From the NCBI GenBank assembly GCA_965231025.1, contig OZ246407.1:806001-870000 (forward strand): a DNA stretch of 64,000 bases, written 5' to 3'. Of this stretch, positions 45,390 through 53,466 are shown one piece after another. Within the stretch, counting starts at the first letter, position 1; each line of letters opens with the position of its first letter. The translations under genes were made by a program, and so were the position numbers. Under the pieces are notes generated by a model. The model had not been told where the DNA came from. It did no database searches and was given only the letters and a program-made list of their open reading frames with translations. The DNA comes from PALSA-1335 sp965231025 (GTDB taxonomy: Bacteria; Patescibacteriota; Gracilibacteria; UBA1369).

Positions 45390-45417
45390 TTTGTTTAAAA
45401 TTGCTATTTAAAACAAA
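45390..45417. repeat. A+T-rich 12-bp inverted repeat
   Basis: TTTGTTTAAAAT (45390-45401) and ATTTAAAACAAA (45406-45417) pair with one mismatch around a 4-base loop. An A+T-rich dyad of this kind would suit a DNA unwinding element if this gap is the origin. Confidence 0.6.
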
Positions 45418-45420
45418 CAC

Positions 45421-45540
45421 GCAACTCTCAAAATTCTCATTATGCAAGGAGACGAGATGAAACCGACTGAACCGTATTCGATATACGGTGAAGAAGGTTT
45501 CATCGCAGACGACGCAGCAGAATGAAATTTTCAAAGTTGC
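45421..45540. repeat. nested dyad / structured element abutting the dnaA stop codon
   Basis: Outer arms at 45421-45441 and 45521-45540 are imperfect inverted copies. Inside are a perfect 9-bp pair (GATGAAACC 45456-45464, GGTTTCATC 45496-45504), a symmetric 6/6 internal loop, and a perfect 7-bp pair (ACCGTAT 45471-45477, ATACGGT 45483-45489) closing a 5-base loop. It could be a structured RNA, a cruciform in the origin, or a small transposon-like palindrome. The 299-base gap between 45244 and 45544 contains only these elements and a promoter. Confidence 0.6.
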
Positions 45541-45543
45541 GCT

Positions 45544-47025
45544 CTAAAAGCCCATTTCGCGCTTGAGGGTATTCACGTCGCGCATCAAACGCTGATCCTC
45601 CTTGATCTGCGCCATGATCTTATTGCAGGAATGCAGGACCGTCGTATGGTTCTTTCCGCCGAAATTTTCGCCGATGGTTTCGTACGACTGATTCAAAAGT
45701 TCGCGGATGAGATACATGCAGATCTGGCGCGGAATAATGACCTCGCGGCGGCGTTCAAGTCCTGTAAGCACGTTGCGGTCAATTTTGTAGTAGCTGGAAA
45801 CCGCGTTGATGACGTCGTCCAGCGTACGGACGGACTGGCGCTGCGGGGTATTCCCCTGCATCTGCCCGTTCATCCCGCCCTGGCCGTTGTTGTTCACAAT
45901 GGCACCGTTCCCGGAAGCGGCATTGCCGATAACCAGTTGGGCCTTGTTCAGTTTCTGCAAAGCGTGCATCACGGAATTCATGGTCGGGTTCGTATTTTCC
46001 AACTGCGCCTGCCCGATGAGATTGATCAAAACGCCGATCATCTCCCGGACGCTGGTGGTGACATTGTTGGCAATAAAACTCAAGATTTCCGGATCGATAA
46101 GTTCGCCGTGTTCCTGGCATTTGCGCTGCAAAATAGCAACTCGGGTCTCAAAATCCGGAACGCAAACCTCGATGACCATGCCCATGGCAAAACGGCTGCG
46201 GAGACGGTCATCCAGCCCGTTCAAATCACGGGGCGGACGATCGGCACTCATAATGATCTGCTTACCGGCATCGTAGAGTTCGTTGAACGTGTGGAAAAAC
46301 TCCTGTTCGGACGTGGCCTTGTTGGCAAAAAACTGGATGTCGTCAACAATGAGACAATCCACATTGCGGTACTTGTCCTTGAAAGGTTTGGTGTGGCGCT
46401 TTCCGATGGCTTCGATAATTTCGTTGATAAAATTTTCCGCCGTCATGTAGATGACGCGCATATTGGGATGGTTCTTCTGGATCTGGTTGCCGGTCGCCTG
46501 AAGCAGATGGGTCTTCCCGAGTCCAACCCCTCCGTAGATGTACAAAGGATTGTAAATATTTCCCGGCTTGGCCGCGACAGCCATGCACGCCGCGTGAACC
46601 AGTCGGTTGTCCCCGCCGGGGATATAACTGTCCAGCGAATACTTCATCATCTTGCTCCGCATTCCGTCCACCAGCACCTCCTGCTTGTTGGGAACCTTGC
46701 GGACCTTGGGCGCCTCATCCATCAGAATATTTTTCAGATCCACTTTGTCCGGATGCCCGTCGCTTAAGAGTGTGGAAATAACTTCGTACTCGATCTGGGA
46801 AATACCCGGATCCAACGACTTGACGATATCCAGAAGTTTGATGTGATAGCGGTGGCGGATGTTGTCACGGGAAACAATTCCCGAAACCCCAACGGTCAAA
46901 ATGCCGTCAACGTAATTCGCAACGATGGTGTCCTTAAAAAAAGTCAGAAGGTGAGCCTTTCCGGCTTTTGGCGCCAATGTCAGAAGTACCTGTTCCCAAA
47001 AAACTTTCTTATCCATCTTTTCCAT
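45544..47025 (-). CDS. dnaA: chromosomal replication initiator DnaA
   Basis: DnaA binds origin boxes and opens the duplex. The 493-aa protein has domain I (about 1-90), a short linker, the AAA+ domain with Walker A GGVGLGKTHLLQATGN and Walker B CLIVDDIQFFANK, and the C-terminal DNA-binding domain. The family signature is GENFGGKNHTTVLHSCNKI. Between the AAA+ lid and domain IV sits an extra Gly/Asn/Gln-rich insert of about 35 residues (about 362-400, NNNGQGGMNGQMQGN). It stands alone; dnaN and recF are not adjacent. Confidence 0.97.
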   Translation of the reverse strand: MEKMDKKVFWEQVLLTLAPKAGKAHLLTFFKDTIVANYVDGILTVGVSGIVSRDNIRHRYHIKLLDIVKSLDPGISQIEYEVISTLLSDGHPDKVDLKNILMDEAPKVRKVPNKQEVLVDGMRSKMMKYSLDSYIPGGDNRLVHAACMAVAAKPGNIYNPLYIYGGVGLGKTHLLQATGNQIQKNHPNMRVIYMTAENFINEIIEAIGKRHTKPFKDKYRNVDCLIVDDIQFFANKATSEQEFFHTFNELYDAGKQIIMSADRPPRDLNGLDDRLRSRFAMGMVIEVCVPDFETRVAILQRKCQEHGELIDPEILSFIANNVTTSVREMIGVLINLIGQAQLENTNPTMNSVMHALQKLNKAQLVIGNAASGNGAIVNNNGQGGMNGQMQGNTPQRQSVRTLDDVINAVSSYYKIDRNVLTGLERRREVIIPRQICMYLIRELLNQSYETIGENFGGKNHTTVLHSCNKIMAQIKEDQRLMRDVNTLKREMGF

Positions 47026-47054
47026 CGGGCCGGGGAAATCAACTAAAAAGATTT

Positions 47055-47109
47055 AAAAAAGTCATTAAATAATGACCTTCAAAACAGGCTGAATACTAAT
47101 GACTTTTTT
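47055..47109. repeat. TAATGAC repeats in the dnaA upstream region
   Basis: AAAAAAGTCATTA (47055-47067) and TAATGACTTTTTT (47097-47109) are exact inverted copies, and a further TAATGAC lies at 47070-47076. Three copies of one 7-base word within 55 bases, 30-80 bases before the dnaA start, suggest binding sites for a regulator. Confidence 0.5.
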
Positions 47110-47236
47110 TGGCTTCTACAAGTGCAAAATTCCAAACGGCATCACTACAATCCCTAGCGATCTTGACACCCATTCCCTACTAGATCTTGGGAAAATCTCT
47201 AACCAAGAAACAATTAGAAATTTCTATCAATAATCA

Positions 47237-47259
47237 CCCCGAACTAAAAGAGTCCGGGG
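47237..47259 (-). terminator. hairpin after rseP
   Basis: CCCCGAACT-AAAAG-AGTCCGGGG stem 22 bases past the rseP stop codon. The T-run is poor, so termination efficiency is uncertain. Confidence 0.5.
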
Positions 47260-47281
47260 CGCAAGAAATTTTATAAAATTC

Positions 47282-48901
47282 TTAAAACAATTTGATGATA
47301 TCACTATAGGTCACCGCCACGATGAGGATCATCAACAGAGCAAACCCGATGGTGTGGATCACGGCCTCCCACTTCCCGTTCACCTTCCTGCCGATAACCA
47401 GTTCGACGAGAATAAAGAAGAGTCTTCCTCCATCCAGCGCGGGGAACGGCAATATATTGATGATCGCCAGACTCAACGAAAGCAGCGCCATAAAACGCAG
47501 CAGCGAAAGCACACCCTGCTGCACGAACGTGTACGTGAGCTGGGCGATTCCCACCGGCCCGGCCACCCCATCCGGAATGGTGAACTTGGTAAAGAACGAC
47601 TTCAAAACATTCCCGAACATCTGCACCGTGAGCCCGCCGAGGCGGAAAGATTCGTCAAACGCCTTCAACGGAGCAATCCACAACGGATAACGGACGTCCT
47701 GAATCTTCAGCACAGTGGTCGGTTCATCCTTGTTATAAAGCGTCATGAACTGATTCTCGTGGGGATACAACACCGAAAGGCCCACGCCGATCAGCCCGTT
47801 CTTGTCCGGCTGAACCTGGATCGTTTTTTGCTCGCCGTTCCGTTCAAGAATATACGTTAATGTTTTTCCGGGATTCTGCTTGGTAATACCGATAACATCC
47901 TGCGGAACCGAAATCTCCTGCCCGTCCACCTGCAGCAGAACATCACCTGACCGGAAGGCGGCCTTCTCCGCGGGACTGTCCGGGAAAATATCGGAAATAA
48001 TCACCCGCTGACTGACCGGCAAATCAACCACGGTGTTCACCGTGGTATCCCCGCGCCACAACGTCATCGTAACCTGCTTGGACTTTGCCAGTTCGGCGAC
48101 ATACTCATCATAGGTATAAAGAGGCTTACCGTTCAAAGTCAGAAGAATGTCACCGGGCAGAAGATTCCCGGTCGCAAACTTCACGTCAGGAGCAACTTCC
48201 CGCACCACCATCCTCGGCAAAAAGATAAGTTCATAGGAGGAAAAACCCAGTCCGTCCTTCTCTCCGGCTTTAACGTTCAAAAATTGATGCTGCCCGTTTC
48301 TTTCGATCTCCGCGACCACCGTGGCGTTCTTGGTATTATTGACCGCGGCCAAAAGTTCATCCGCGGAAAAAATCTCTTTTCCATTCAGCTGCAACAGCTT
48401 ATCCCCCGGGAGCATCCCGGCCGTTTCCGCCGCACCACCCGGTTTCACCTCTTTCACGGTCACCCCCTGCTGGGTCTGGATCGTACCATCCTGGATGGAA
48501 GCCAGAACATCGTCACCACTCAAAATCAGAGGCTGGATGCCGAACGTAAATCCGATCGTCAAAAGCAGCCAGGCCAGCAGAAAGTTCATGATCACCCCGG
48601 CGATCACCACCAGAATACGGACCCTTGCCGGTTTGCTGATAAAACTCCTTGGATTTTTCTTCACCTTGTCGTCGTGCCCGTCCTCACCCAGCAGGCGCAC
48701 GAACCCCCCGAACGGAATCGCGTTGATGGAATAGAGCGTCTCCCCTTTTTTGACCCCCCAAAGTCGCGGAGGAAGCCCGAACCCGAACTCCTCGATCTTG
48801 ATCCCGCTCTTTTTGGCCACGATATAGTGACCCCACTCGTGAATAAGAACCAGCGCGGAAAAAACCAGGATAAAAACAATCGCGGTAAGAAAAAAACTCA
48901 T
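47282..48901 (-). CDS. rseP: RIP zinc metalloprotease RseP with three PDZ domains
   Basis: Site-2 proteases cut membrane-embedded regulators. The 539-aa protein has the first membrane segment with the zinc motif HEWGH (VLIHEWGHYIVAKKSGI). The NxxPxxPLDGG-type motif is near the C-terminus (INILPFPALDGGRLFFILVE). Usually one or two PDZ domains lie between; here three can be seen. Their glycine/GD cores are PGDKLLQLNGKEI, PGDILLTLNGKPL and SGDVLLQVDGQEI. The extra length over the usual 430-450 residues matches one added PDZ. It follows frr in the pyrH-frr-rseP run; uppS, cdsA and dxr, common between them, are absent. Confidence 0.95.
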   Translation of the reverse strand: MSFFLTAIVFILVFSALVLIHEWGHYIVAKKSGIKIEEFGFGLPPRLWGVKKGETLYSINAIPFGGFVRLLGEDGHDDKVKKNPRSFISKPARVRILVVIAGVIMNFLLAWLLLTIGFTFGIQPLILSGDDVLASIQDGTIQTQQGVTVKEVKPGGAAETAGMLPGDKLLQLNGKEIFSADELLAAVNNTKNATVVAEIERNGQHQFLNVKAGEKDGLGFSSYELIFLPRMVVREVAPDVKFATGNLLPGDILLTLNGKPLYTYDEYVAELAKSKQVTMTLWRGDTTVNTVVDLPVSQRVIISDIFPDSPAEKAAFRSGDVLLQVDGQEISVPQDVIGITKQNPGKTLTYILERNGEQKTIQVQPDKNGLIGVGLSVLYPHENQFMTLYNKDEPTTVLKIQDVRYPLWIAPLKAFDESFRLGGLTVQMFGNVLKSFFTKFTIPDGVAGPVGIAQLTYTFVQQGVLSLLRFMALLSLSLAIINILPFPALDGGRLFFILVELVIGRKVNGKWEAVIHTIGFALLMILIVAVTYSDIIKLF

Positions 48902-48923
48902 GGAGAAAATAATAATTCATTAG

Positions 48924-49478
48924 CTACACCTTCATCACGTCTGCTTCTTTGCCCTTGGCCAGGGTTTCGATTTCCTGGTTCACGGCATCCACCTTGTCTT
49001 GAAGCTTCTTTTCCAGGCCCTTGGCCATGTCTTCACTGATCTCTTTGGCCTTTTCCTGTCCTTTGATTTTGTCCATCACCCCCTGGCGGGCATGCCGCAC
49101 GCTGATGCGGGCATCCTCGGCAAGTTTGTGAACCACTTTGGTCAAATCACGGCGGCGTTCCTCGGTAAGCGGCGGAATGTTGATGCGGACCACAATCCCG
49201 TCGTTGCTTGGGTTAAGCCCCAAATTGGCCATCATGATCCCCTTTTCAATGGCCTGGAGCACGCCCTTGTCCCAGGGCTGGATTTGAATGGTTTTGGCAT
49301 CGGGAACGGAAATATGGGCAAGTCCCTTCAGGGATTGCATGGAACCGTACGCCTCCACCATCACGCCCTCAACGAGCGAGGCGGACGCGCGTCCGATCTG
49401 CAGATGGGAATACTCCGTCTTCAGATGGTCGATGATCTTTTTCATTTCAACCTCCCCGAGTGCAATAAAATCCGACAT
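48924..49478 (-). CDS. frr: ribosome recycling factor
   Basis: RRF splits post-termination ribosomes together with EF-G. The 184-aa protein has the typical three-helix bundle sequence: LKTEYSHLQIGRASASLVEG, VPDAKTIQIQPWDKGVLQAI, NDGIVVRINIPPLTEERRRD and KVVHKLAEDARISVRHARQG. Start and length are normal. It lies 24 bases after pyrH. Confidence 0.97.
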   Translation of the reverse strand: MSDFIALGEVEMKKIIDHLKTEYSHLQIGRASASLVEGVMVEAYGSMQSLKGLAHISVPDAKTIQIQPWDKGVLQAIEKGIMMANLGLNPSNDGIVVRINIPPLTEERRRDLTKVVHKLAEDARISVRHARQGVMDKIKGQEKAKEISEDMAKGLEKKLQDKVDAVNQEIETLAKGKEADVMKV

Positions 49479-49502
49479 AGTTTTGAAATTACGAATTACT
49501 GA

Positions 49503-50219
49503 TTACGATATTAACGTACCCACCTGTTCCCCTTTCACCACGCGGGCGATGTTCCCTTTTTTGTGAAGATTGAAAACCACGATCGGCAGCCGTTTTTCAA
49601 GACAAAGCGAAACGGCCGTCAGGTCCATGACCCCGAGTTCTTTGCTCAAAACATCGTTATAGGAAAGCCTGGTAAACTTCTTCGCGTCCTTGTACTTCAT
49701 CGGATCCTTATCGTAGATGTAGTCCACCTTGGTGGCCTTGAGCATGATATCGCAGTTCAGTTCCATCGCGCGCAAAGCCCCGGCCGTGTCCGTGGTAAAA
49801 TACGGGTTCCCCGTGCCGCCGGCGCAGATAAGGATCTTTCCTTTCTTGAGATAATCCAAAGCTTTGGGCCTCAAATACTGGCCCACGACAATCGGCATGC
49901 TGATGGCGGAACCGATCGGAGCGCCAATCCCAATCTTTTCAAACTGGTCCTGGAGCGCCATGGAGTTCATCACGGTCGCAAGCATTCCCATGTAGTCCGA
50001 GGTCACACGGTCGACACCGGAATCTTTGGAATCGCGGTAACGCCAGATGTTCCCGCCGCCGATCACGATGGCGATCTCCACGCCGAGTTTTTTCACCTCC
50101 GCGACTTCCGAACAGAGCTCGCGGACCACCTTAAAATCAATACCCCCGTCCCTGCCGCCCTGGAGGACCTCCCCGGACAGCTTGAGCAGAATGCGCTTAT
50201 ACTTCAGCTTCGTAGCCAT
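49503..50219 (-). CDS. pyrH: UMP kinase
   Basis: PyrH phosphorylates UMP to UDP, feeding the CTP synthase made by pyrG at the left end of the window. The 238-aa amino-acid-kinase-fold protein has RILLKLSGEVLQGG, EIAIVIGGGNIWRYRD, TSDYMGMLATVMNSMALQD, CAGGTGNPYFTTDTAGALRA and YNDVLSKELGVMDLTAVSLC. It starts one base after the upstream tail-anchored gene ends, so the three genes 50718-48924 form a unit. Confidence 0.97.
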   Translation of the reverse strand: MATKLKYKRILLKLSGEVLQGGRDGGIDFKVVRELCSEVAEVKKLGVEIAIVIGGGNIWRYRDSKDSGVDRVTSDYMGMLATVMNSMALQDQFEKIGIGAPIGSAISMPIVVGQYLRPKALDYLKKGKILICAGGTGNPYFTTDTAGALRAMELNCDIMLKATKVDYIYDKDPMKYKDAKKFTRLSYNDVLSKELGVMDLTAVSLCLEKRLPIVVFNLHKKGNIARVVKGEQVGTLIS

Positions 50220-50220
50220 G

Positions 50221-50718
50221 CTATTTCATGATCAAAATGTAAGTAAGAACCACGCCAATGGCGAGGCCAACCAGAAAGACCAAAGGAATTTTCTTCTCTT
50301 CGCGCTCGTCGTGGGTTCCCGCAAGCTCGGTGAGCAGGTTGGAACTCATCACCACGTCCTCGTCCAGATTCGCGTTCACCACGTCGGCGCAGTCGCGGGT
50401 GGAAACCAGCTGCACGAATTTGGCGAACTTCACCCTTACAAAATCGCGGGGCTCAACATCCTCCACCGGAGGTTTTGAGTCATACTTTACGTCATCCATC
50501 TCCGCCAGCGCCTCCTCCACCTCTTCCTCAATATCTTTCACCTCATTTTGAAACTCCTGGGGTTCGGCCAAAGACCTGGCCGGGACCGCGTTCTGGGGAC
50601 TCTCTTCGTTGATGCGGTGAACCTGAAAAGCGTCTTCATCCTGTTTTACCTTTTTCACCGTAATGTCACGAACGGTTGTGGCCCTCCTGGCCGAAGTTTT
50701 CTTTTGGGTAGTTGGCAT
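50221..50718 (-). CDS. tail-anchored acidic membrane protein
   Basis: A 165-aa protein; the ATG at 50718 (MPTTQKKTSARRATTVRDIT) is preferred over one 4 codons upstream. A basic start is followed by an acidic region (about 45-85, VKDIEEEVEEALAEMDDVKY), a soluble segment with STRDCADVVNANLDEDVVMS, and one hydrophobic C-terminal segment (about 143-163, IPLVFLVGLAIGVVLTYILI). The family is unknown. It heads the pyrH-frr-rseP unit. Confidence 0.6.
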   Translation of the reverse strand: MPTTQKKTSARRATTVRDITVKKVKQDEDAFQVHRINEESPQNAVPARSLAEPQEFQNEVKDIEEEVEEALAEMDDVKYDSKPPVEDVEPRDFVRVKFAKFVQLVSTRDCADVVNANLDEDVVMSSNLLTELAGTHDEREEKKIPLVFLVGLAIGVVLTYILIMK

Positions 50719-50785
50719 AGAAAAGTTCAAAGGTTAGCTGCCAAACACTATACCACAACCCCACAAAGAAAAAAATAAAAGAAGG

Positions 50786-51175
50786 TCACATCCGGACACC
50801 TTCATCCCGGACCGAACCCGGGTCAAAATAAGCAATGACTTTTTCGAGCATCCTGTTCATGCGGTCAATCTCCTCACGGGTACGCATGGCCTGCCAGTCC
50901 ACCTGCGTCCGGAAAAAGTGAATGCCCTCCTCAAGTTCGGAAAACAAGGGATCGGTAATCTGCCCCATGCACGCGTCAATGCCGTTGAGGCTGGAATTAA
51001 ACCAGCTCTCACGGCACTTATACCGGTTATAGTTCGGATCATCCTGACGCACCCGTTCGGCAGGAATATCATCGATGCACAAATACCGGTTCGCCCTAAA
51101 CACCGGCAACAAAACCTGTCTGATCGTTTCGACGGGGATAAGCGGATATTTGGCAAGGCTGGGTTCTTTGTCCAT
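50786..51175 (-). CDS. hypothetical protein downstream of groEL
   Basis: A 129-aa soluble protein of unknown family. It has a Tyr/Arg/Trp-containing core (VFRANRYLCIDDIPAERVRQ, NYNRYKCRESWFNSSLNGID) and a helical C-terminus with several Met/Arg residues. It lies after the groEL terminator and may have its own promoter. Nothing in the sequence points to a function. Confidence 0.55.
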   Translation of the reverse strand: MDKEPSLAKYPLIPVETIRQVLLPVFRANRYLCIDDIPAERVRQDDPNYNRYKCRESWFNSSLNGIDACMGQITDPLFSELEEGIHFFRTQVDWQAMRTREEIDRMNRMLEKVIAYFDPGSVRDEGVRM

Positions 51176-51231
51176 AAATCAAAATGAAAGGATCGCATGA
51201 TAATCTCATGACAAATAACTGTCAAACATAC

Positions 51232-51260
51232 AAAAAGGGGCCGCACAACGCGACCCCCTC
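51232..51260 (-). terminator. terminator of groES-groEL
   Basis: On the minus strand GGGGTCGC-GTTGT-GCGGCCCC followed by TTTTTG, 22 bases after the groEL stop codon. Confidence 0.8.
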
Positions 51261-51283
51261 TATTCTCAATTCTACCTTCCCCG

Positions 51284-52936
51284 TTACATCATCCCCATAC
51301 CGCCCATGCCCCCCATACCGCCCATGCCTCCGCCCATTCCGGCGGGAGCTTCCGGCTTTTCTTCCGGGATATCGGTAATGGCGGCCTCCGTGGTCAGGAA
51401 AATGCCGGCAATCGACGCGGCGTTCTGGAGCGCGGAACGAACAACCTTTTTCGGATCGATAATACCGGCTTTCACCATGTCGACATAATCGTCTTTGGCG
51501 GCGTCGTATCCGATGCCCGCCTTGGCCTCCATCACCTTGTGTACGACCACCGCACCATCTTTGCCCGCATTCACGGCGATCTGGTAGAGCGGAGAAGAAA
51601 GCGCACGCATCACAATCCCGATACCGGTCATTTCATCGGTATCACCCGTCAGTTTTCCCAAAACTTTTGAGGCATACAGAAGCGCAACCCCGCCACCCGG
51701 GACAATGCCCTCTTCCACGGCCGCTTTGGTCGCGGAAACCGCATCTTCAATACGCAATTTTTTCTCCTTCAATTCGGTTTCCGTCGCGGCACCCACCTTG
51801 ATGACGCCGACGCCTCCGGCAAGTTTTGCCATACGTTCCAGAAGTTTTTCCTTATCGAAGTCGGAAGAAGATTTGTCGAGCAGAACCTTGATCTCATCCA
51901 CGCGGGTCTGAACATCCTTCTTATTCCCCTTTCCTTCCACGATGATACATTTGTCTTTGTCGGCAATAACCTTGCGGGCTTCCCCAAGGTCGGTGAGTTC
52001 CACCGTTTCCAGTTTCATCCCGAGCTCTTCCGTCACCACGTTGCCTCCGGTAAGGGCGGCAATATCCTTGAGCATCTCCTTGCGGCGATCACCATATGCC
52101 GGAGCCTTGACCGCCAGCACGCTGAAAATACCGCGGAGCTTGTTCAAAACAAACGTCGCCAGAGCCTCGCCCTCAACATCTTCGGCAATAATCACGAGCT
52201 CCTTGCGTCCGTTCTGGGCAAGTTTCTCAATGAGCGGAAGCAGTTCCTGAATGGAAGAAAGCTTCTTGTCGGTAATCAAAATCTTCACGTCTTCGTATAC
52301 CGCCTCCATGCGGGCGGCATCCGTGACCATGTAGGCGGAAAGGTATCCGTTATCAAACTGCATCCCCTTCACCACCTCTTTGCTGAGTCCCATGGCCTGG
52401 GACTCTTCCACGGTAATGACCCCGTCGTGACCAACCTCTTCAAGCACATCGGCAATAAGCTGACCCACCTCGGCGTCCTGGGCGGAAATGGTGGCGACCT
52501 GGGCGATCTTTTCCTTGGAATCACCGATGTCCACCTTCATGTTGTCGAGCTCCTCACACACTTTGTTCGTGGCCATATCAATGCCGCGCTTGAGCTGAAC
52601 CGGATTGGCGCCCGCGGTCACGTTGCGCAGACCTTCGGCAATAATCGCCGAGGCAAGAACCGTCGCTGTCGTCGTTCCGTCACCCGCCACATCATTGGTC
52701 TTGGTCGCGACCTCCTTCACGAGCTGCGCCCCCATGTTTTCGTAGGGGTCTTTGAGGTCAATCTCCTTGGCGATGGTCACCCCGTCGTTCGTGATCATCG
52801 GTGCCCCATACTTCCGGTCCAAAATAACATTTCGTCCTTTTGGACCAAGGGTGATGCGAACCGCCTGGGCAAGCTGGTTCACCCCGTGAATAATCTTCTG
52901 GCGGGAGTTATCCCCAAAAATAATCTGTTTTGCCAT
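51284..52936 (-). CDS. groEL: 60 kDa chaperonin GroEL
   Basis: GroEL folds proteins in its ring cavity with GroES and ATP. The ATG at 52936 gives MAKQIIFGDNSRQKIIHGVN; the frame to 53011 is an unlikely extension. The 550-aa protein has KYGAPMITNDGVTIAKEIDL, the ATP motif VAGDGTTTATVLASAI, the apical domain, EGIVPGGGVALLYASK and the GGM-repeat tail (MGGGMGGMGGMGG). It follows groES with a 75-base gap. Confidence 0.98.
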   Translation of the reverse strand: MAKQIIFGDNSRQKIIHGVNQLAQAVRITLGPKGRNVILDRKYGAPMITNDGVTIAKEIDLKDPYENMGAQLVKEVATKTNDVAGDGTTTATVLASAIIAEGLRNVTAGANPVQLKRGIDMATNKVCEELDNMKVDIGDSKEKIAQVATISAQDAEVGQLIADVLEEVGHDGVITVEESQAMGLSKEVVKGMQFDNGYLSAYMVTDAARMEAVYEDVKILITDKKLSSIQELLPLIEKLAQNGRKELVIIAEDVEGEALATFVLNKLRGIFSVLAVKAPAYGDRRKEMLKDIAALTGGNVVTEELGMKLETVELTDLGEARKVIADKDKCIIVEGKGNKKDVQTRVDEIKVLLDKSSSDFDKEKLLERMAKLAGGVGVIKVGAATETELKEKKLRIEDAVSATKAAVEEGIVPGGGVALLYASKVLGKLTGDTDEMTGIGIVMRALSSPLYQIAVNAGKDGAVVVHKVMEAKAGIGYDAAKDDYVDMVKAGIIDPKKVVRSALQNAASIAGIFLTTEAAITDIPEEKPEAPAGMGGGMGGMGGMGGMGMM

Positions 52937-53011
52937 ATATAGAGGAGTAATTATTGAATAAAAAATTTGTACAAACCTAAGCTTTCTCGGCTTCCATAAA
53001 GCCAGCGCCAA

Positions 53012-53320
53012 CTATTCCAGTATCGCCAAAACGCGCCCGGCATCAATAACATAGAGCTCTTTTCCGTCAATTTTCACCTCGGTGGCTCCCCAGTCCTCAA
53101 GAAGGACAACGTCCCCCACTTTAATATCCATCGGGACACGTTTTCCGTTATTGTCGAACTTGCCGTCGCCCACAGCAACGACCTTCCCCTTCTTGGGCTT
53201 CCCCTTGGAAACGGTATCCGGAATAATGATCCCCGACGCGGTGGTTTCCATCTCGCTCATCGGTTCAACCACGATGCGGTCCTCCAGCGGACGAAGTTTA
53301 TGAGATTTTTTCTCTGTCAT
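53012..53320 (-). CDS. groES: 10 kDa chaperonin GroES
   Basis: GroES caps GroEL. The 102-aa protein shows LRPLEDRIVVEPMSEMETTA SGI, the mobile loop IIPDTVSKGKPKKGKVVAVG and the beta core VGDVVLLEDWGATEVKIDGK. It follows a promoter framed by two CIRCE-like elements, so HrcA-type heat-shock repression is expected. Confidence 0.98.
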   Translation of the reverse strand: MTEKKSHKLRPLEDRIVVEPMSEMETTASGIIIPDTVSKGKPKKGKVVAVGDGKFDNNGKRVPMDIKVGDVVLLEDWGATEVKIDGKELYVIDAGRVLAILE

Positions 53321-53375
53321 AGTTTGATATTGGTTAAAAAGATAAAAATTGACATATTACCGTGCAGTTTTCTAA

Positions 53376-53402
53376 CTGGCACTCTCAAAAAAAGACTGCT
53401 AA
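53376..53402. promoter_or_regulatory. CIRCE-like operator 1 (start-site proximal)
   Basis: CTGGCACTC, a 9-base spacer and GACTGCTAA compared with the CIRCE consensus TTAGCACTC-N9-GAGTGCTAA: 7/9 and 8/9 matches with the exact spacing. It covers the expected groES transcription start. Confidence 0.65.
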
Positions 53403-53406
53403 TTCC

Positions 53407-53436
53407 ATTGTACCGTTTAGCACCCGCGGGGGTCAA
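53407..53436 (-). promoter_or_regulatory. promoter of groES-groEL
   Basis: Minus-strand TTGACC (53431-53436), 18 bases, TACAAT (53407-53412). It lies between and partly inside the two CIRCE-like operators. Confidence 0.75.
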
Positions 53437-53443
53437 GTGCTAA
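53417..53443. promoter_or_regulatory. CIRCE-like operator 2 (overlaps the -35)
   Basis: TTAGCACCC, 9 bases, AAGTGCTAA: 8/9 matches in each half to CIRCE with the correct spacer. It overlaps the -35 element. Confidence 0.7.
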
Positions 53444-53466
53444 AACACAACTTCTCACCCCAAAGA

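Noticed and set aside
45631..46767. 378-aa plus-strand frame
   Set aside because: Antisense to dnaA, whose motifs are complete on the minus strand.
45244..47281. canonical DnaA boxes (TTATNCACA)
   Set aside because: None found by eye on either strand in the two gaps beside dnaA; the origin call therefore rests only on dyads and position.
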